Under the pieces are notes generated by a model, which was given only the letters and a program-made list of their open reading frames with translations, had not been told where the DNA came from and made no database searches. Below, piece after piece: positions 41,470 to 50,539 of a DNA stretch of 55,306 nt. The stretch is from CAJXNP01 sp050305935. GTDB lineage: Bacteria > Bacteroidota > Bacteroidia > Cytophagales > Cyclobacteriaceae. The DNA lies in NCBI GenBank assembly GCA_050305935.1, contig JBNLGG010000022.1, positions 1 to 55,306 on the forward strand, read 5' to 3'. The first letter of the stretch is position 1, and each line of letters opens with the position of its first letter. A program made the position numbers and the translations under genes.

Positions 41470-43807
41470 ACCAGTCTTTTTGTTCCTTTTATGTTTATTC
41501 CCAAGTGTCGTTTTTTCACAAAGTATTGAAATACACGGCATCGTTACAGATTCCGATGGTAATGGAATAGAGAAAGTCAATGTTTTTGAATTTAACACAT
41601 CCATTGGTACCAGCACCGATGAAAATGGAAATTACAGGCTCGCACTTAAAGATAATCGGAGACCTGCCTCGATCATCTTCAGCCATGTGAGCTTCAGGAA
41701 TGATACCATCATTTTACCGGAGAATATAGAAGGCTCCTACCAATTAAACCGGACACTGATTCCCAAGTACCTTCGTCTGAATGAAATTGAAATAGCAAGT
41801 GATCAGCTAAGGGAGGACCGCAAATCAGCAGGTTTGTTTCAGATAAACCCGGCAACGTCAAGGGAAGTGGTGTCTCCATTTTCCGACTTTAACAGTGTTC
41901 TATTTACTTTACCAGGAGTGGTGTCAGTAAGTGAATTATCTTCTTCTTATAATGTGAGGGGTGGAAATTTTGATGAGAACCTGGTCTTCGTCAATGGTAT
42001 GCCTATTTATCGACCTAACCTCGTCCGGTCTGGCCAGCAGGAAGGGTTAAGCTTTGTCAATCCTGACCTGGTACAAGACATCACTTTTTATGCCGGAGGA
42101 TGGGGACCGGGTTATGGTGACCGTATGTCGTCTGTGTTGGATATCCAATACAAAAAACCGGAAAATTTTGGTGGCAGCGTCGAACTAAGTCTGTTGGGCG
42201 GCTCTGCACATCTTGAGGGTAGCATCAATGAAAACCTGAATTATGCCATTGGTCTCAGACATAAAAATTCCAAATACCTGGTCAACACCCTCGAAGTGAA
42301 CGGCCAATACTTTCCCAACTTCTCCGATGTCCAGGGCCTGGTGAATTACAGGTTAAATTCAAGCACTGAAATTGGTGTATTGTTTAACTATGCCTCCAAT
42401 AATTATGAAGTGGTTCCCGAAAGCCAGCAAACTGATTTTGGTACTTACGAACTTCCTCTGCGACTTTTTGTGGCCTTCGACGGAATAGAAAAACTCGTCT
42501 ACCGTACATGGCAATCCGGAATTTTCATTGAAAAACAGTTAGGCAAACTGAAAAACAAAACCATTGTTTCTGGTTATACTTCCTTTGAAAGGGAGTATTT
42601 TGAGATTGAGGGATTCTACCGACTTTGCGTCGTTCAAAATGACATTTCCAAGGAAAACTTTGATGAATGCCTGATCAACAGGGGAATAGGCTCCAATTAT
42701 CGAAGCGGCCGGAACTTTTTTGATATCGCAGGAGCTACTATTGAAAACAAAAATGAAATCTCGATAAACGCGATCCATAAAGTGGAGTTTGGGGCGGGGT
42801 ACACCTATCAGGATTTTAAGGATAAAAACAAAGAATATTATCTTGTCGATTCGACCGGCTTCGTTTCGGTTATTGATAAGATCAATAGTAAAAACAAGCT
42901 TCAGACAAACCAGGTTTTTTTGTTTGGATCTCATGACTATCAGATTTCTCCACGCCATAACCTTTCCTATGGTTTTCGTTTGAATTACCACGACATCACA
43001 GGGGAATTACTTATAAATCCCAGATTACAGTATTCCTACAAATCCCCTGGGCAAAAGAACATTATCTATCGTTTTGCTACAGGTTTATATCACCAGCCTC
43101 CATTTTACCGGGAGTATAAAGACAAAAAAGGTGTATTTAATAAGGACATTAAATCCCAAAAATCCGCCCATTTCATTGCTGGGTTTGATTGGGAATTCAA
43201 TCTCTGGGACAGACCGTTTAAATTCACCGGAGAAGGATTTTATAAAAGCATGTGGGACGCCATACCCTATGACATTGATAACGTGAAAATTCGGTATTAC
43301 GGAAAAAATATATCTAATGCGTATGCAGCAGGAGTTGATTTCCGATTAAGTGGTGAATTTATTGAGGGCAATCAATCCTGGTTCAGCCTTGGTTTACTTC
43401 AAACCAAAGAAAATATTAAAAACGACGGGTTAGGTTACGTTCAGCGCCCCACCAATCAATTGGTAAACATGGCCATCTTTTTCCAGGATCATGTCCCTAA
43501 TCTCCCAAGCTACAAAGTTAATGTTACTCTTTTCTACAATTCGCCCCTGCCCTTTTACCCACCAAATTCTGATCGGTCTTCCTACTTCAAAGGGGAAAAG
43601 TACCAAAGGCTGGACATTGGCTTTTCAAAATATTTCAAAATGAAAAACAATCAGCGCATCACCTTTGGCATCGAAATCCTTAACCTGACCAACAATGCCA
43701 ATGTCATCTCCTACTCCTGGATACAGGACATTTCAGGCAATTTCTTTGCAGTGCCAAACACACTGTCAGCACGTTACTTAAATGTCCGCCTGCGATACGA
43801 CTGGTAA
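41459..43807 (+). CDS. TonB-dependent receptor with carboxypeptidase-like regulatory domain
   Basis: About 782 residues. The ATG at 41459 begins MHYRPVFLFLLCLFPSVVFSQ, a signal peptide; an ATG at 41447 is possible. Residues about 24-105 form a CarboxypepD_reg-like domain (GIVTDSDGNGIEKVNVFEFN), then a plug domain (LFTLPGVVSVSELSSSYNVRG; FVNGMPIYRPNL) and a beta barrel ending in an aromatic RYLNVRLRYDW. It has no SusD partner and no DUF4595 or similar protein after it, so it is not a typical polysaccharide-utilisation receptor; a siderophore, cobalamin or other small ligand is possible. Start overlaps rpe. Confidence 0.9.
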   Translation: MHYRPVFLFLLCLFPSVVFSQSIEIHGIVTDSDGNGIEKVNVFEFNTSIGTSTDENGNYRLALKDNRRPASIIFSHVSFRNDTIILPENIEGSYQLNRTLIPKYLRLNEIEIASDQLREDRKSAGLFQINPATSREVVSPFSDFNSVLFTLPGVVSVSELSSSYNVRGGNFDENLVFVNGMPIYRPNLVRSGQQEGLSFVNPDLVQDITFYAGGWGPGYGDRMSSVLDIQYKKPENFGGSVELSLLGGSAHLEGSINENLNYAIGLRHKNSKYLVNTLEVNGQYFPNFSDVQGLVNYRLNSSTEIGVLFNYASNNYEVVPESQQTDFGTYELPLRLFVAFDGIEKLVYRTWQSGIFIEKQLGKLKNKTIVSGYTSFEREYFEIEGFYRLCVVQNDISKENFDECLINRGIGSNYRSGRNFFDIAGATIENKNEISINAIHKVEFGAGYTYQDFKDKNKEYYLVDSTGFVSVIDKINSKNKLQTNQVFLFGSHDYQISPRHNLSYGFRLNYHDITGELLINPRLQYSYKSPGQKNIIYRFATGLYHQPPFYREYKDKKGVFNKDIKSQKSAHFIAGFDWEFNLWDRPFKFTGEGFYKSMWDAIPYDIDNVKIRYYGKNISNAYAAGVDFRLSGEFIEGNQSWFSLGLLQTKENIKNDGLGYVQRPTNQLVNMAIFFQDHVPNLPSYKVNVTLFYNSPLPFYPPNSDRSSYFKGEKYQRLDIGFSKYFKMKNNQRITFGIEILNLTNNANVISYSWIQDISGNFFAVPNTLSARYLNVRLRYDW

Positions 43808-44254
43808 GGGTTATCGAGCGAATTATATTGATTTTGCGTGTTGAAAAAACATCCTACACCTGGTAGGTTTGGCTATTTCCGTAGCCGTCGTACTTGAATG
43901 AAACACTTGGTCTGGCCTACGTATTGGGTCGAGGGACCAGTGAAAGAATGGCCTTGTAAGACTGCTTTTCCCTACCAACATTGTATCCGGAGATGCGAGG
44001 AACTCAGCATCGGATGGCTGGTGTGGCGAAGGGTGCCGGGCCCAATGACGACTGCGGATAAAAAAATAAATGAGTAATTTTGGTAGATTGGCTGATGGCG
44101 TTTTTTGGCTACTGGAGAATTTACCGGGGAAGACTGATCAATCCGGATGATGAATTCAGTATTAAGGACACTTCCACACATCCGCTCTCGTTGAAAAAAT
44201 GATGAAATAAAGCTTATACGTATAATACATCAAAACCACCTTACATCGCTGAAA
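43808..44254. other. Intergenic region, 447 bases, no gene recognised
   Basis: No credible ORF on either strand. A weak hairpin CCTAC(N5)GTAGG at 43853-43867, followed by TTT, could be the terminator of the TonB receptor gene. Short pieces such as the GGGACC and GGCTACTGG stretches look like decayed sequence but give no family match by eye. The last 100 bases before 44255 are AT-rich and probably hold the promoter of the methyltransferase gene. Confidence 0.4.
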
Positions 44255-45037
44255 ATGAAACGCATACACCTTTTTGAATTTGAGGATTTTCGATGGTTTC
44301 CGGGATGGCTGCGTGAATGTATGACGCAGTACATCATCGCTGTGCATAAGATGCTTCATACCTCGGATGATCTGATAGAGTTAATCCAAAAAGCATTAAG
44401 GCACACCAACTCAAAACACATTTACGACCTTTGCTCAGGAAGCGGTGGACCAATGAAACAGGTCTTTGAATACCTGAAAGAAATTGACAGCGATATCCAA
44501 CTCACTTTAAGCGATTTATACCCACACAACAAAGCCATACGTGAAATAAACAACGGCCTTGGTACAGGTCTGAATTACCAGGTAGATCCACAGGATGCTA
44601 CGAAAATCGACCCTCAAAAAAAAGGTGTACGAACAATGATCTGTAGTTTCCATCACATGAAACCAAAAATGGCCAAACAAATCCTGACCAGCGCCATGGA
44701 TTCTAAACAGCCGTTTCTTGCCTACGAAATTAGTGACAACAGTTTCCCGAAGTGGATATGGTGGATTGCGTTTCCCATTAATATAATCACGGTGCTTTTA
44801 ATTACCCTAAAAGTGCGCCCAATGTCCTGGCAACAAGTCGTTTTTACCTATTTAATTCCTGTACTACCTGTGGTAATTGCGTGGGACGGCTCAGTTTCCA
44901 ATGCCCGAACCTACACCCTCCAGGACATGGATCAACTCCTGGATGGCCTACAAAGCGAATCTTACGAATGGAAAACCGGCACGATTAAGGGCAAGCTTGG
45001 GAATAAGCTTTATTTAATGGGTAAGCCGAAAGGTTGA
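44255..45037 (+). CDS. Class I SAM-dependent methyltransferase-like protein
   Basis: A 260-residue protein. Motif I is IYDLCSGSGGPMKQVFEYL and motif II is LTLSDLYPHN, with Asp as the likely SAM ribose ligand; the usual later motif is VRTMICSFHHMK. Residues 165-215 form one or two hydrophobic segments (WIWWIAFPINIITVLLITL; VVFTYLIPVLPVVIAW), so the protein may attach to the membrane and act on a lipid or quinone. The N-terminal 40 residues, with FEDFRWFPGWLRECMTQYI, are typical of the small family. Monocistronic. Confidence 0.78.
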   Translation: MKRIHLFEFEDFRWFPGWLRECMTQYIIAVHKMLHTSDDLIELIQKALRHTNSKHIYDLCSGSGGPMKQVFEYLKEIDSDIQLTLSDLYPHNKAIREINNGLGTGLNYQVDPQDATKIDPQKKGVRTMICSFHHMKPKMAKQILTSAMDSKQPFLAYEISDNSFPKWIWWIAFPINIITVLLITLKVRPMSWQQVVFTYLIPVLPVVIAWDGSVSNARTYTLQDMDQLLDGLQSESYEWKTGTIKGKLGNKLYLMGKPKG

Positions 45038-45182
45038 TATTTGGTTATTGGGTTATTGAGTTATTTGGTGATTAAGTTATTTAGTGAATGGGTGATTTTG
45101 TAGTCAATTTTAATTTTATAATTTATTCACCCCTGCCAACTTCAAGTATTTTATTAAGAAATAACCAAGTCAGCATTCCTTT

Positions 45183-46313
45183 TTAATCATTTCTTGTAAT
45201 TCGCGTCTCCCTATACTCCACTCCTCTCTCCTTCAAATATGCCAAGATAAATTCAAAATTCGACTTTTCTTTTCCAACAAGCTCCGGGGGTAAAACACCT
45301 TTCGTCGCAACCATTCCATTAAGCACCAAGTTGGCTACTGCCGTGGCAGTGTAGCCAGTCGTTCTGGCCATGGAAGATGTTTTGCTTAGTTGATCGTATT
45401 TGTCCAGGAGGCTGTAGACAACTTTTTTCTTTGCGTTGCTCATCGACACCCTCATCACTGTAAATTCTTCCTCGCCATCCGCTAATTTCCAGTCATCAAA
45501 TAAAATACGGGAGGTAAATTCCAGCGGCGAAAGCTCCACATCACCCACTTTAATCTTTTTTGTGCTAAAAAATCCGGTTTTTTTTAATGCCAGTATGCGA
45601 TCGACATGCCCAGGATACCGCAGGGTCTTTTCCTTCATATTTGGAATATGCGGCATCGTGTGGATGAGGCTTCTCAGTCCGTCAGAATTAAATGCCTCCA
45701 GCGTTCCGGCTCCATCGAAATCAATCAACTCACAATCACTTAGCGCTTCTTTTGTAACCAAACACCCATTTTCCACATACCTGGCCGGTCGGGTATATTC
45801 TTCGATCACATCGACAGGAGAAAACGGAGCTTTGTAATTAAATGGCCAATTTTTCTTAAAAGGCAGGCCACCCACCAAACATTCAAAATGGGTAATATCC
45901 ATTTGCTCATTGTGATAACCAAGAATTATATTTCCCATTCCTGGGGCCACACCGCAATCAACCACCGCAGTAACTCCCTTTTCTTTTGCCAATGCATCCA
46001 GGGCTAACGCATCTTCCGGAAAGAATGAAATGTCCACCGTGTTTTTTCCTGCCTCGATAATTGACTTCAATGTTTCAAATCCCATAAATCCTGGTACCGC
46101 ACTCACCACGATGTCGGTAGGTTCTATAACAGATTTAAAGGTGGAAACATCCCTAATATCAAATGAATCTGTGCTTATACTTGCATCCCGTTCTTTGATC
46201 TTTTGAAGAACATCAAAGTTTTTATCTACTACAGTTACCGCATGTTTTTTTGCCAAATCGCGCGCAATCGCACTGCCCACCATCCCACCTCCCAATACCA
46301 CTATTTTCTTCAT
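45183..46313 (-). CDS. Saccharopine dehydrogenase-like / L-lysine dehydrogenase family oxidoreductase
   Basis: A 376-residue NAD(P)-dependent enzyme: Rossmann motif KKIVVLGGGMVGSAIARDLAK at the N-terminus, the family block VDCGVAPGMGNIILGYH and the C-terminal saccharopine dehydrogenase domain (LIDFDGAGTLEAFNSDGLRSL; TTGYTATAVANLVLNG). Such enzymes include lysine 6-dehydrogenase and carboxynorspermidine synthase; the exact substrate is not clear. It stands alone, convergent with the methyltransferase gene. The gap between them (45038-45182) is low-complexity AT-rich sequence with repeated TTATTTGG/TTATTTAG units. Confidence 0.88.
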   Translation of the reverse strand: MKKIVVLGGGMVGSAIARDLAKKHAVTVVDKNFDVLQKIKERDASISTDSFDIRDVSTFKSVIEPTDIVVSAVPGFMGFETLKSIIEAGKNTVDISFFPEDALALDALAKEKGVTAVVDCGVAPGMGNIILGYHNEQMDITHFECLVGGLPFKKNWPFNYKAPFSPVDVIEEYTRPARYVENGCLVTKEALSDCELIDFDGAGTLEAFNSDGLRSLIHTMPHIPNMKEKTLRYPGHVDRILALKKTGFFSTKKIKVGDVELSPLEFTSRILFDDWKLADGEEEFTVMRVSMSNAKKKVVYSLLDKYDQLSKTSSMARTTGYTATAVANLVLNGMVATKGVLPPELVGKEKSNFEFILAYLKERGVEYRETRITRND

Positions 46314-46456
46314 GCCATTATCTTCTAATGCTCAATAATTTATTCTTTTTTATTATGTATTAAAAACACACACCTGCATAAAAACTACAACTCACCCGCT
46401 AAATTCGACAGTTCACCGATTTAATTTTTATAAAAAAAGGTATGGTTCCAATCTTT

Positions 46457-46477
46457 GGGTTATCAATCAAATAACCC
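46457..46477 (+). promoter_or_regulatory. Hairpin directly before the TonB receptor start codon
   Basis: A 7-bp inverted repeat GGGTTAT at 46457-46463 and ATAACCC at 46471-46477, with a seven-base loop, lies four bases before the ATG at 46482. It covers the ribosome landing site and could modulate translation; no Shine-Dalgarno sequence is evident, as is common in Bacteroidota. Confidence 0.4.
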
Positions 46478-46481
46478 GAAC

Positions 46482-48650
46482 ATGAAAAGCATCTTTTTGT
46501 TAGTCACTTTCCTCGGAATTGGTTTGGCAGCCTCTGCACAAACGCTTATCCAGGGTACGGTTTCAGATTCGCAAGGTGAGCCACTCTTTGGAGCCAATAT
46601 TTATCTAAAAAACACCTACGATGGTATTTCCAGTGAGGTAGATGGCAGCTTCAGATTTGAGACGGATGAACAAGGTAGTCAGCTTCTGGTGATTGATTAT
46701 ATGGGCTATGAATCCCAATTCCGGGAGGTAGAATTGAACGGAAAACCTATTCAATCTTCTTTTATCTTGAAAGAGGCATTTAATCAACTTACCGCGGTCG
46801 TGATTACTGCAGGATCCTTCGAAGCCGGAGATAAAGCGAGATCCATCGAATTGACTCCCATGGACATCGCGACCACCGCAGGAGCAATGGGTGACATCGT
46901 CGCAGCTATCAACACACTTCCGGGCACTACTCCTGTTGGAGAGTCAGGAAGACTTTATGTGAGAGGTGGTTCTGACGCTGAGACAAGGACATTTATCGAT
47001 GGCTTATTGGTCAGTCAGCCTTACTACTCAAATGCCCCTAACCTATCGACAAGAGGCCGGTTTAATCCATTTCTTTTCAGTGGTACCACCTTTAATACTG
47101 GTGGATACTCCGCTGAATTCGGCCAGGCGCTTTCATCGGTGCTTTTGCTCAATACCAACAATGCTAAACCCCAGGACGAGCTGAACATCTCACTATTACC
47201 GGGACTGGGCGGAGATGTAGCGGGCACAAAAAGTTGGAAAAATGGCTCTGCTACCCTAACTGCCAATTATTTTAACATGAAGCCCTACCTGGCCCTGGTG
47301 GAACAAAACCAGGAATGGCCCAAGCCTGGTGAGTTGTATTCTTTGGAAACCAATGTGAAACAGGAAACCGGTAAAAACGGATTGTTTAAAATATATTCTA
47401 ATTACAATTCAGGAAGATTCGCCATGCTTCAAAACGACCTTGACAACCCAGGCGAGCAAATTAAATATGGACAAAAATCAGATTACTTTTTTTTCAACTC
47501 AAGCTGGACAAATGCCTTCTCTGAAAAGTGGCTTTTTTATTCGGGGGTATCCTTCACAACAAATACCGAGGAAACCAAAATCAATCAACTTCCTATAAGC
47601 GAGACGCAAAATGCCAGTCACCTCAAGGCCGGTGTTGATTACCAGGCTGCTGAAAAAATCAGCATCCGTTTTGGCTCTGACTACTTTTTGGATCAATACT
47701 CCTTTGCGAGCTCTTTGGATACGCTGAAAATTGATCGGAAACTCAACAACAATTTGATGGCCGGATATGGCGAGGCAAATATTTATGCCTCCAATAAACT
47801 GGTATTCAGGGCAGGAGGAAGATATGAGTATTCTGAAATATTAAAGAAATCTTCGCTTAGTCCGCGGCTTTCGTCTGCTTTCAAATTTACAGATCATAGC
47901 CAACTCTCATTTGCCTGGGGATGGTTTTACCAAACCCCACAAAACCGAGATCTTATTTACACACAAAACCTTGATTTTGAACGTGCTGATCACTACCTGT
48001 TAAACTATCAGACGGAAGTCAACAAACGTCTATTCAGGGCGGAGGCATTTTATAAAGACTATTCCAGCCTCATTAAATATGACGGCAATGAATATATCGG
48101 GAAATCTAATCTATCGAACGACGGCCACGGCTATGCCTACGGAGTTGATCTGTTTTTCAGGGACAACAAATCCATCAAAAACGGGCAATACTGGATTTCC
48201 TACTCATACCTGGAAACCGAAAGGGACTATTTAAATTACCCGATCTCTGCTACTCCTGATTTTGCGAGCAAACATAATTTTTCATTCGTGTATAAACATT
48301 TTTCCAATCAACTGAGGTCAATGATCAGCGGGGATTTCTCCTACTCTTCACCACGTTGCTACAACAACCCCAACAGCGAAAAATTCAACTCCGAAAGAAT
48401 GAAATCTTATCAGAGCTTAAATTTCAGTTGGGCCTACCTGTTCCGGCAGCAGATCATTTTTTATTTCGCGATGAACAATGTGCTTGGCAGAAGCCAGGAA
48501 TATGGAAGACGCTATGCCAGTCTCCCCGATGACAACGGATATTATGCAAGCGAAGTGATTAAGCCCTTTTCCAATCGCTTCTACGTGTTGGGCGTATTTT
48601 TCACCTTCAGCAAAGACAAAACAAAAAACCAGTTAGACAAAATCAATTGA
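46482..48650 (+). CDS. TonB-dependent receptor with carboxypeptidase-like regulatory domain
   Basis: About 722 residues from the ATG at 46482, which begins MKSIFLLVTFLGIGLAASAQ, a signal peptide. Order: CarboxypepD_reg-like domain (TVSDSQGEPLFGANIYLKNT), plug domain (INTLPGTTPVGESGRLYVRGG; FIDGLLVSQPYYSNAP) and a beta barrel ending with RFYVLGVFFTFSKD. The barrel shows motifs FNPFLFSGTTFNTGGYSAEFG typical of these receptors. It is followed after 21 bases by a periplasmic helical protein, apparently its constant partner. Substrate unknown. Confidence 0.92.
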   Translation: MKSIFLLVTFLGIGLAASAQTLIQGTVSDSQGEPLFGANIYLKNTYDGISSEVDGSFRFETDEQGSQLLVIDYMGYESQFREVELNGKPIQSSFILKEAFNQLTAVVITAGSFEAGDKARSIELTPMDIATTAGAMGDIVAAINTLPGTTPVGESGRLYVRGGSDAETRTFIDGLLVSQPYYSNAPNLSTRGRFNPFLFSGTTFNTGGYSAEFGQALSSVLLLNTNNAKPQDELNISLLPGLGGDVAGTKSWKNGSATLTANYFNMKPYLALVEQNQEWPKPGELYSLETNVKQETGKNGLFKIYSNYNSGRFAMLQNDLDNPGEQIKYGQKSDYFFFNSSWTNAFSEKWLFYSGVSFTTNTEETKINQLPISETQNASHLKAGVDYQAAEKISIRFGSDYFLDQYSFASSLDTLKIDRKLNNNLMAGYGEANIYASNKLVFRAGGRYEYSEILKKSSLSPRLSSAFKFTDHSQLSFAWGWFYQTPQNRDLIYTQNLDFERADHYLLNYQTEVNKRLFRAEAFYKDYSSLIKYDGNEYIGKSNLSNDGHGYAYGVDLFFRDNKSIKNGQYWISYSYLETERDYLNYPISATPDFASKHNFSFVYKHFSNQLRSMISGDFSYSSPRCYNNPNSEKFNSERMKSYQSLNFSWAYLFRQQIIFYFAMNNVLGRSQEYGRRYASLPDDNGYYASEVIKPFSNRFYVLGVFFTFSKDKTKNQLDKIN

Positions 48651-48671
48651 ACAAATTTAAATAACACTAAC

Positions 48672-49319
48672 ATGAAAAAGATTTTATTATCAACAGTGCT
48701 TTTAAGTGCGATTTTAAGTGTCGAAGCACGATCAACAACTTATGAGGGTAAAATGAAAGAAGCTTTGGCAGCCATGGGCCAATGCCATACTGCAGACGAT
48801 TTTAAAAAAGTTGCTAACACATTTGACCGAATAGCAAAGATGGAAACTGAAGAATGGCTGCCAATTTATTACAGCGCTAATATCAAGATCTTGTTGGTCT
48901 ACCTTGATTCGGCGGCGGATTTGACCCAAAAAGATGCCTACCTTGACCAGGTCGATCAACTGATCAGCAAAATGGAGGAAATTACAAACAAGAGTGAGGC
49001 AGAGGTATATGTGTTAAAATCATTCTCGATCATCAGCAGACTTGGGCTAGAGCCGACCACCAGGGGGCAATCTCTATATCCCAATTATCAGGCTGCTTTG
49101 GCGAAAGCTTTTGCATTGGATGCAAACAATCCAAGAGTGCGGTATATGCAACTGTCGTCCGAAGTCGGTCAGGCACAATGGTTTGGACAAGATACTACTC
49201 CATTCTGTCCAAAATTACAGGATCTGTATGACTCCTGGGATTCCTTTGAACCGGCTTCCGATATTCACCCAGCTTGGGGAAAAGACCAGGTATTACAGTT
49301 GATGCAGTCTTGTAATTAA
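48672..49319 (+). CDS. Exported helical repeat protein, partner of the TonB receptor
   Basis: A 215-residue protein with signal peptide MKKILLSTVLLSAILSVEA and an all-helical body with TPR-like organisation (KMKEALAAMGQCHTADDF; QAALAKAFALDANNPRVRYM). In several Bacteroidota a similar short exported protein follows this type of TonB receptor, and the 21-base gap supports one operon. Two Cys pairs (CHTADDF, FCPKLQ and the terminal QSCN) may form disulfides. Function is unknown. Confidence 0.8.
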   Translation: MKKILLSTVLLSAILSVEARSTTYEGKMKEALAAMGQCHTADDFKKVANTFDRIAKMETEEWLPIYYSANIKILLVYLDSAADLTQKDAYLDQVDQLISKMEEITNKSEAEVYVLKSFSIISRLGLEPTTRGQSLYPNYQAALAKAFALDANNPRVRYMQLSSEVGQAQWFGQDTTPFCPKLQDLYDSWDSFEPASDIHPAWGKDQVLQLMQSCN

Positions 49320-49397
49320 TCAATGTGCGAGTGAGCAACCTGAAGAACGTTTGAGTTTTTCAATAACTCGAAAAAATCATATCTCAAACAACAAAAA

Positions 49398-49432
49398 GTA
49401 AATATCCATCTTCTGAGAAGGTGGATATTTAC
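49398..49432. terminator. Long palindrome after the TonB receptor operon
   Basis: A 35-base inverted repeat: GTAAATATCCATCTTCT at 49398-49414 pairs with AGAAGGTGGATATTTAC at 49416-49432 with one G-T pair. It lies 78 bases after the operon end and is a candidate terminator, but on the plus strand no T-tract follows; on the minus strand a CTTTTTGTTGTTT stretch does. No minus-strand gene needs it. It may be an mRNA 3' stabiliser or another element. The remainder up to 49618 has no gene. Confidence 0.45.
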
Positions 49433-49618
49433 TTGAATGAAAAGGGCATTCGATTCATTAAAATCCATTTTTTTTCTGTGAAAGGAAGGAATTCAAAACA
49501 TAAAGAATTATCCTGAAACCATGACCAGTTCCTTTCTGTTGTGAATTATCAAGCAGATGACTTTCTTTATTAAAATCCCATCGTAATTTTAAACCACATT
49601 AAAAAGAAGTACTAATTC

Positions 49619-50131
49619 ATGACTACCGTAGAATTAACCTACGAAGAAAAATGCAGATGTAGCAGTGACCGTTTTTGCTCTTTTGTGGAGACACATGAAG
49701 ATTTTTCGCAGAAGGAAATTAACCATTTGCAATCGCTTATCCTCAATAAACAATTATCCCGAATACTCTATGTAAGCAGCATCCTGGCCATCTGGAGCAT
49801 GATAGCTGGATGGGTAGATGCGGTGATCCTCCCCATCATCATAGTCTACGCCATTGCCCTGCCGGGAGCGGAATGGTACCCCCTCTTGTTTCCCGTGGTT
49901 TGGACCATTGTCAATGCTTTTTTCAAATTCCTGTTTATCCGAAAAAGATTAAGAAGCGCCGTTTCATTACGCGATAATTTCCTGGCAGTGGTTCCCTATA
50001 TCGGGGCAGCATTTTTATTGAAAAACTGGTTTGTGGGAGATCCTTTACTCAAAAAAGCGAGCCTGGCTTTCATGGTATATCAAAAGAAACTCGTAACACA
50101 AAAAGTGGTCTGGTTTCTCAAATGGAAATAG
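49619..50131 (+). CDS. Small membrane protein of unknown function
   Basis: A 170-residue protein: an N-terminal soluble part with a Cys-rich lead (EKCRCSSDRFCSFVETHEDF) and a helical linker, two or three membrane helices (ILAIWSMIAGWVDAVILPII; WYPLLFPVVWTIVNAFFKFL) and a basic C-terminus. I do not recognise the family. Monocistronic; following sequence is noncoding. Confidence 0.68.
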   Translation: MTTVELTYEEKCRCSSDRFCSFVETHEDFSQKEINHLQSLILNKQLSRILYVSSILAIWSMIAGWVDAVILPIIIVYAIALPGAEWYPLLFPVVWTIVNAFFKFLFIRKRLRSAVSLRDNFLAVVPYIGAAFLLKNWFVGDPLLKKASLAFMVYQKKLVTQKVVWFLKWK

Positions 50132-50539
50132 TCGTTTTCTTAAATGCCAGATAGCCGCCCTTGCTGCGTTTTGGCAATAAGAAAAAACACCACCTGCCCC
50201 TCCTGTTTTTTTAGCTTTTCTTTTTTTTATCCAGCCAAATGCCTGGCTATTTCACCCATACGAGTGTGTATCTCTGGTAAAAAAACACGCGACATTCAGG
50301 CTTGCCGGGATAAAAAATGCAGAAATCCTTTAGCAATGAGGTCGGAATTCTTTGAGATTGTGAATCGGAATAGTCTTGTGCTGTTCAAACAAACGGCGCA
50401 ATTCGGATATCCTGTGGCCACTTTTATTTAAAAGTTTGAACAAGGAAAAAAAGCCACAGGCAGACTAATTCCTTTTTTCACAAAACATTTCCGATGACCA
50501 CAGGTAAACAACAATAAAAGTTTCACCAAAAACCGACAC
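50132..50539. other. Intergenic region with T-tracts and a nested hairpin
   Basis: No gene of convincing length. T-rich runs occur at about 50205-50228 and may help end the upstream transcript. At 50411-50460, CCTGTGGC (50411-50418) pairs with GCCACAGG (50453-50460) and inside it ACTTTT (50420-50425) pairs with AAAAGT (50430-50435). This two-step structure lies 80 bases before the transaldolase ATG and could be a leader element of that mRNA. Confidence 0.4.

Noticed and set aside
43972..44181. 69-residue minus-strand reading in the 447-base gap
   Set aside because: Composition and lack of motif suggest chance; no supporting start region or neighbour coupling.
50144..50431. 95-residue plus-strand reading before transaldolase
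   Set aside because: Built on T-rich and low-complexity sequence, and ends inside the nested hairpin; no protein-like features.
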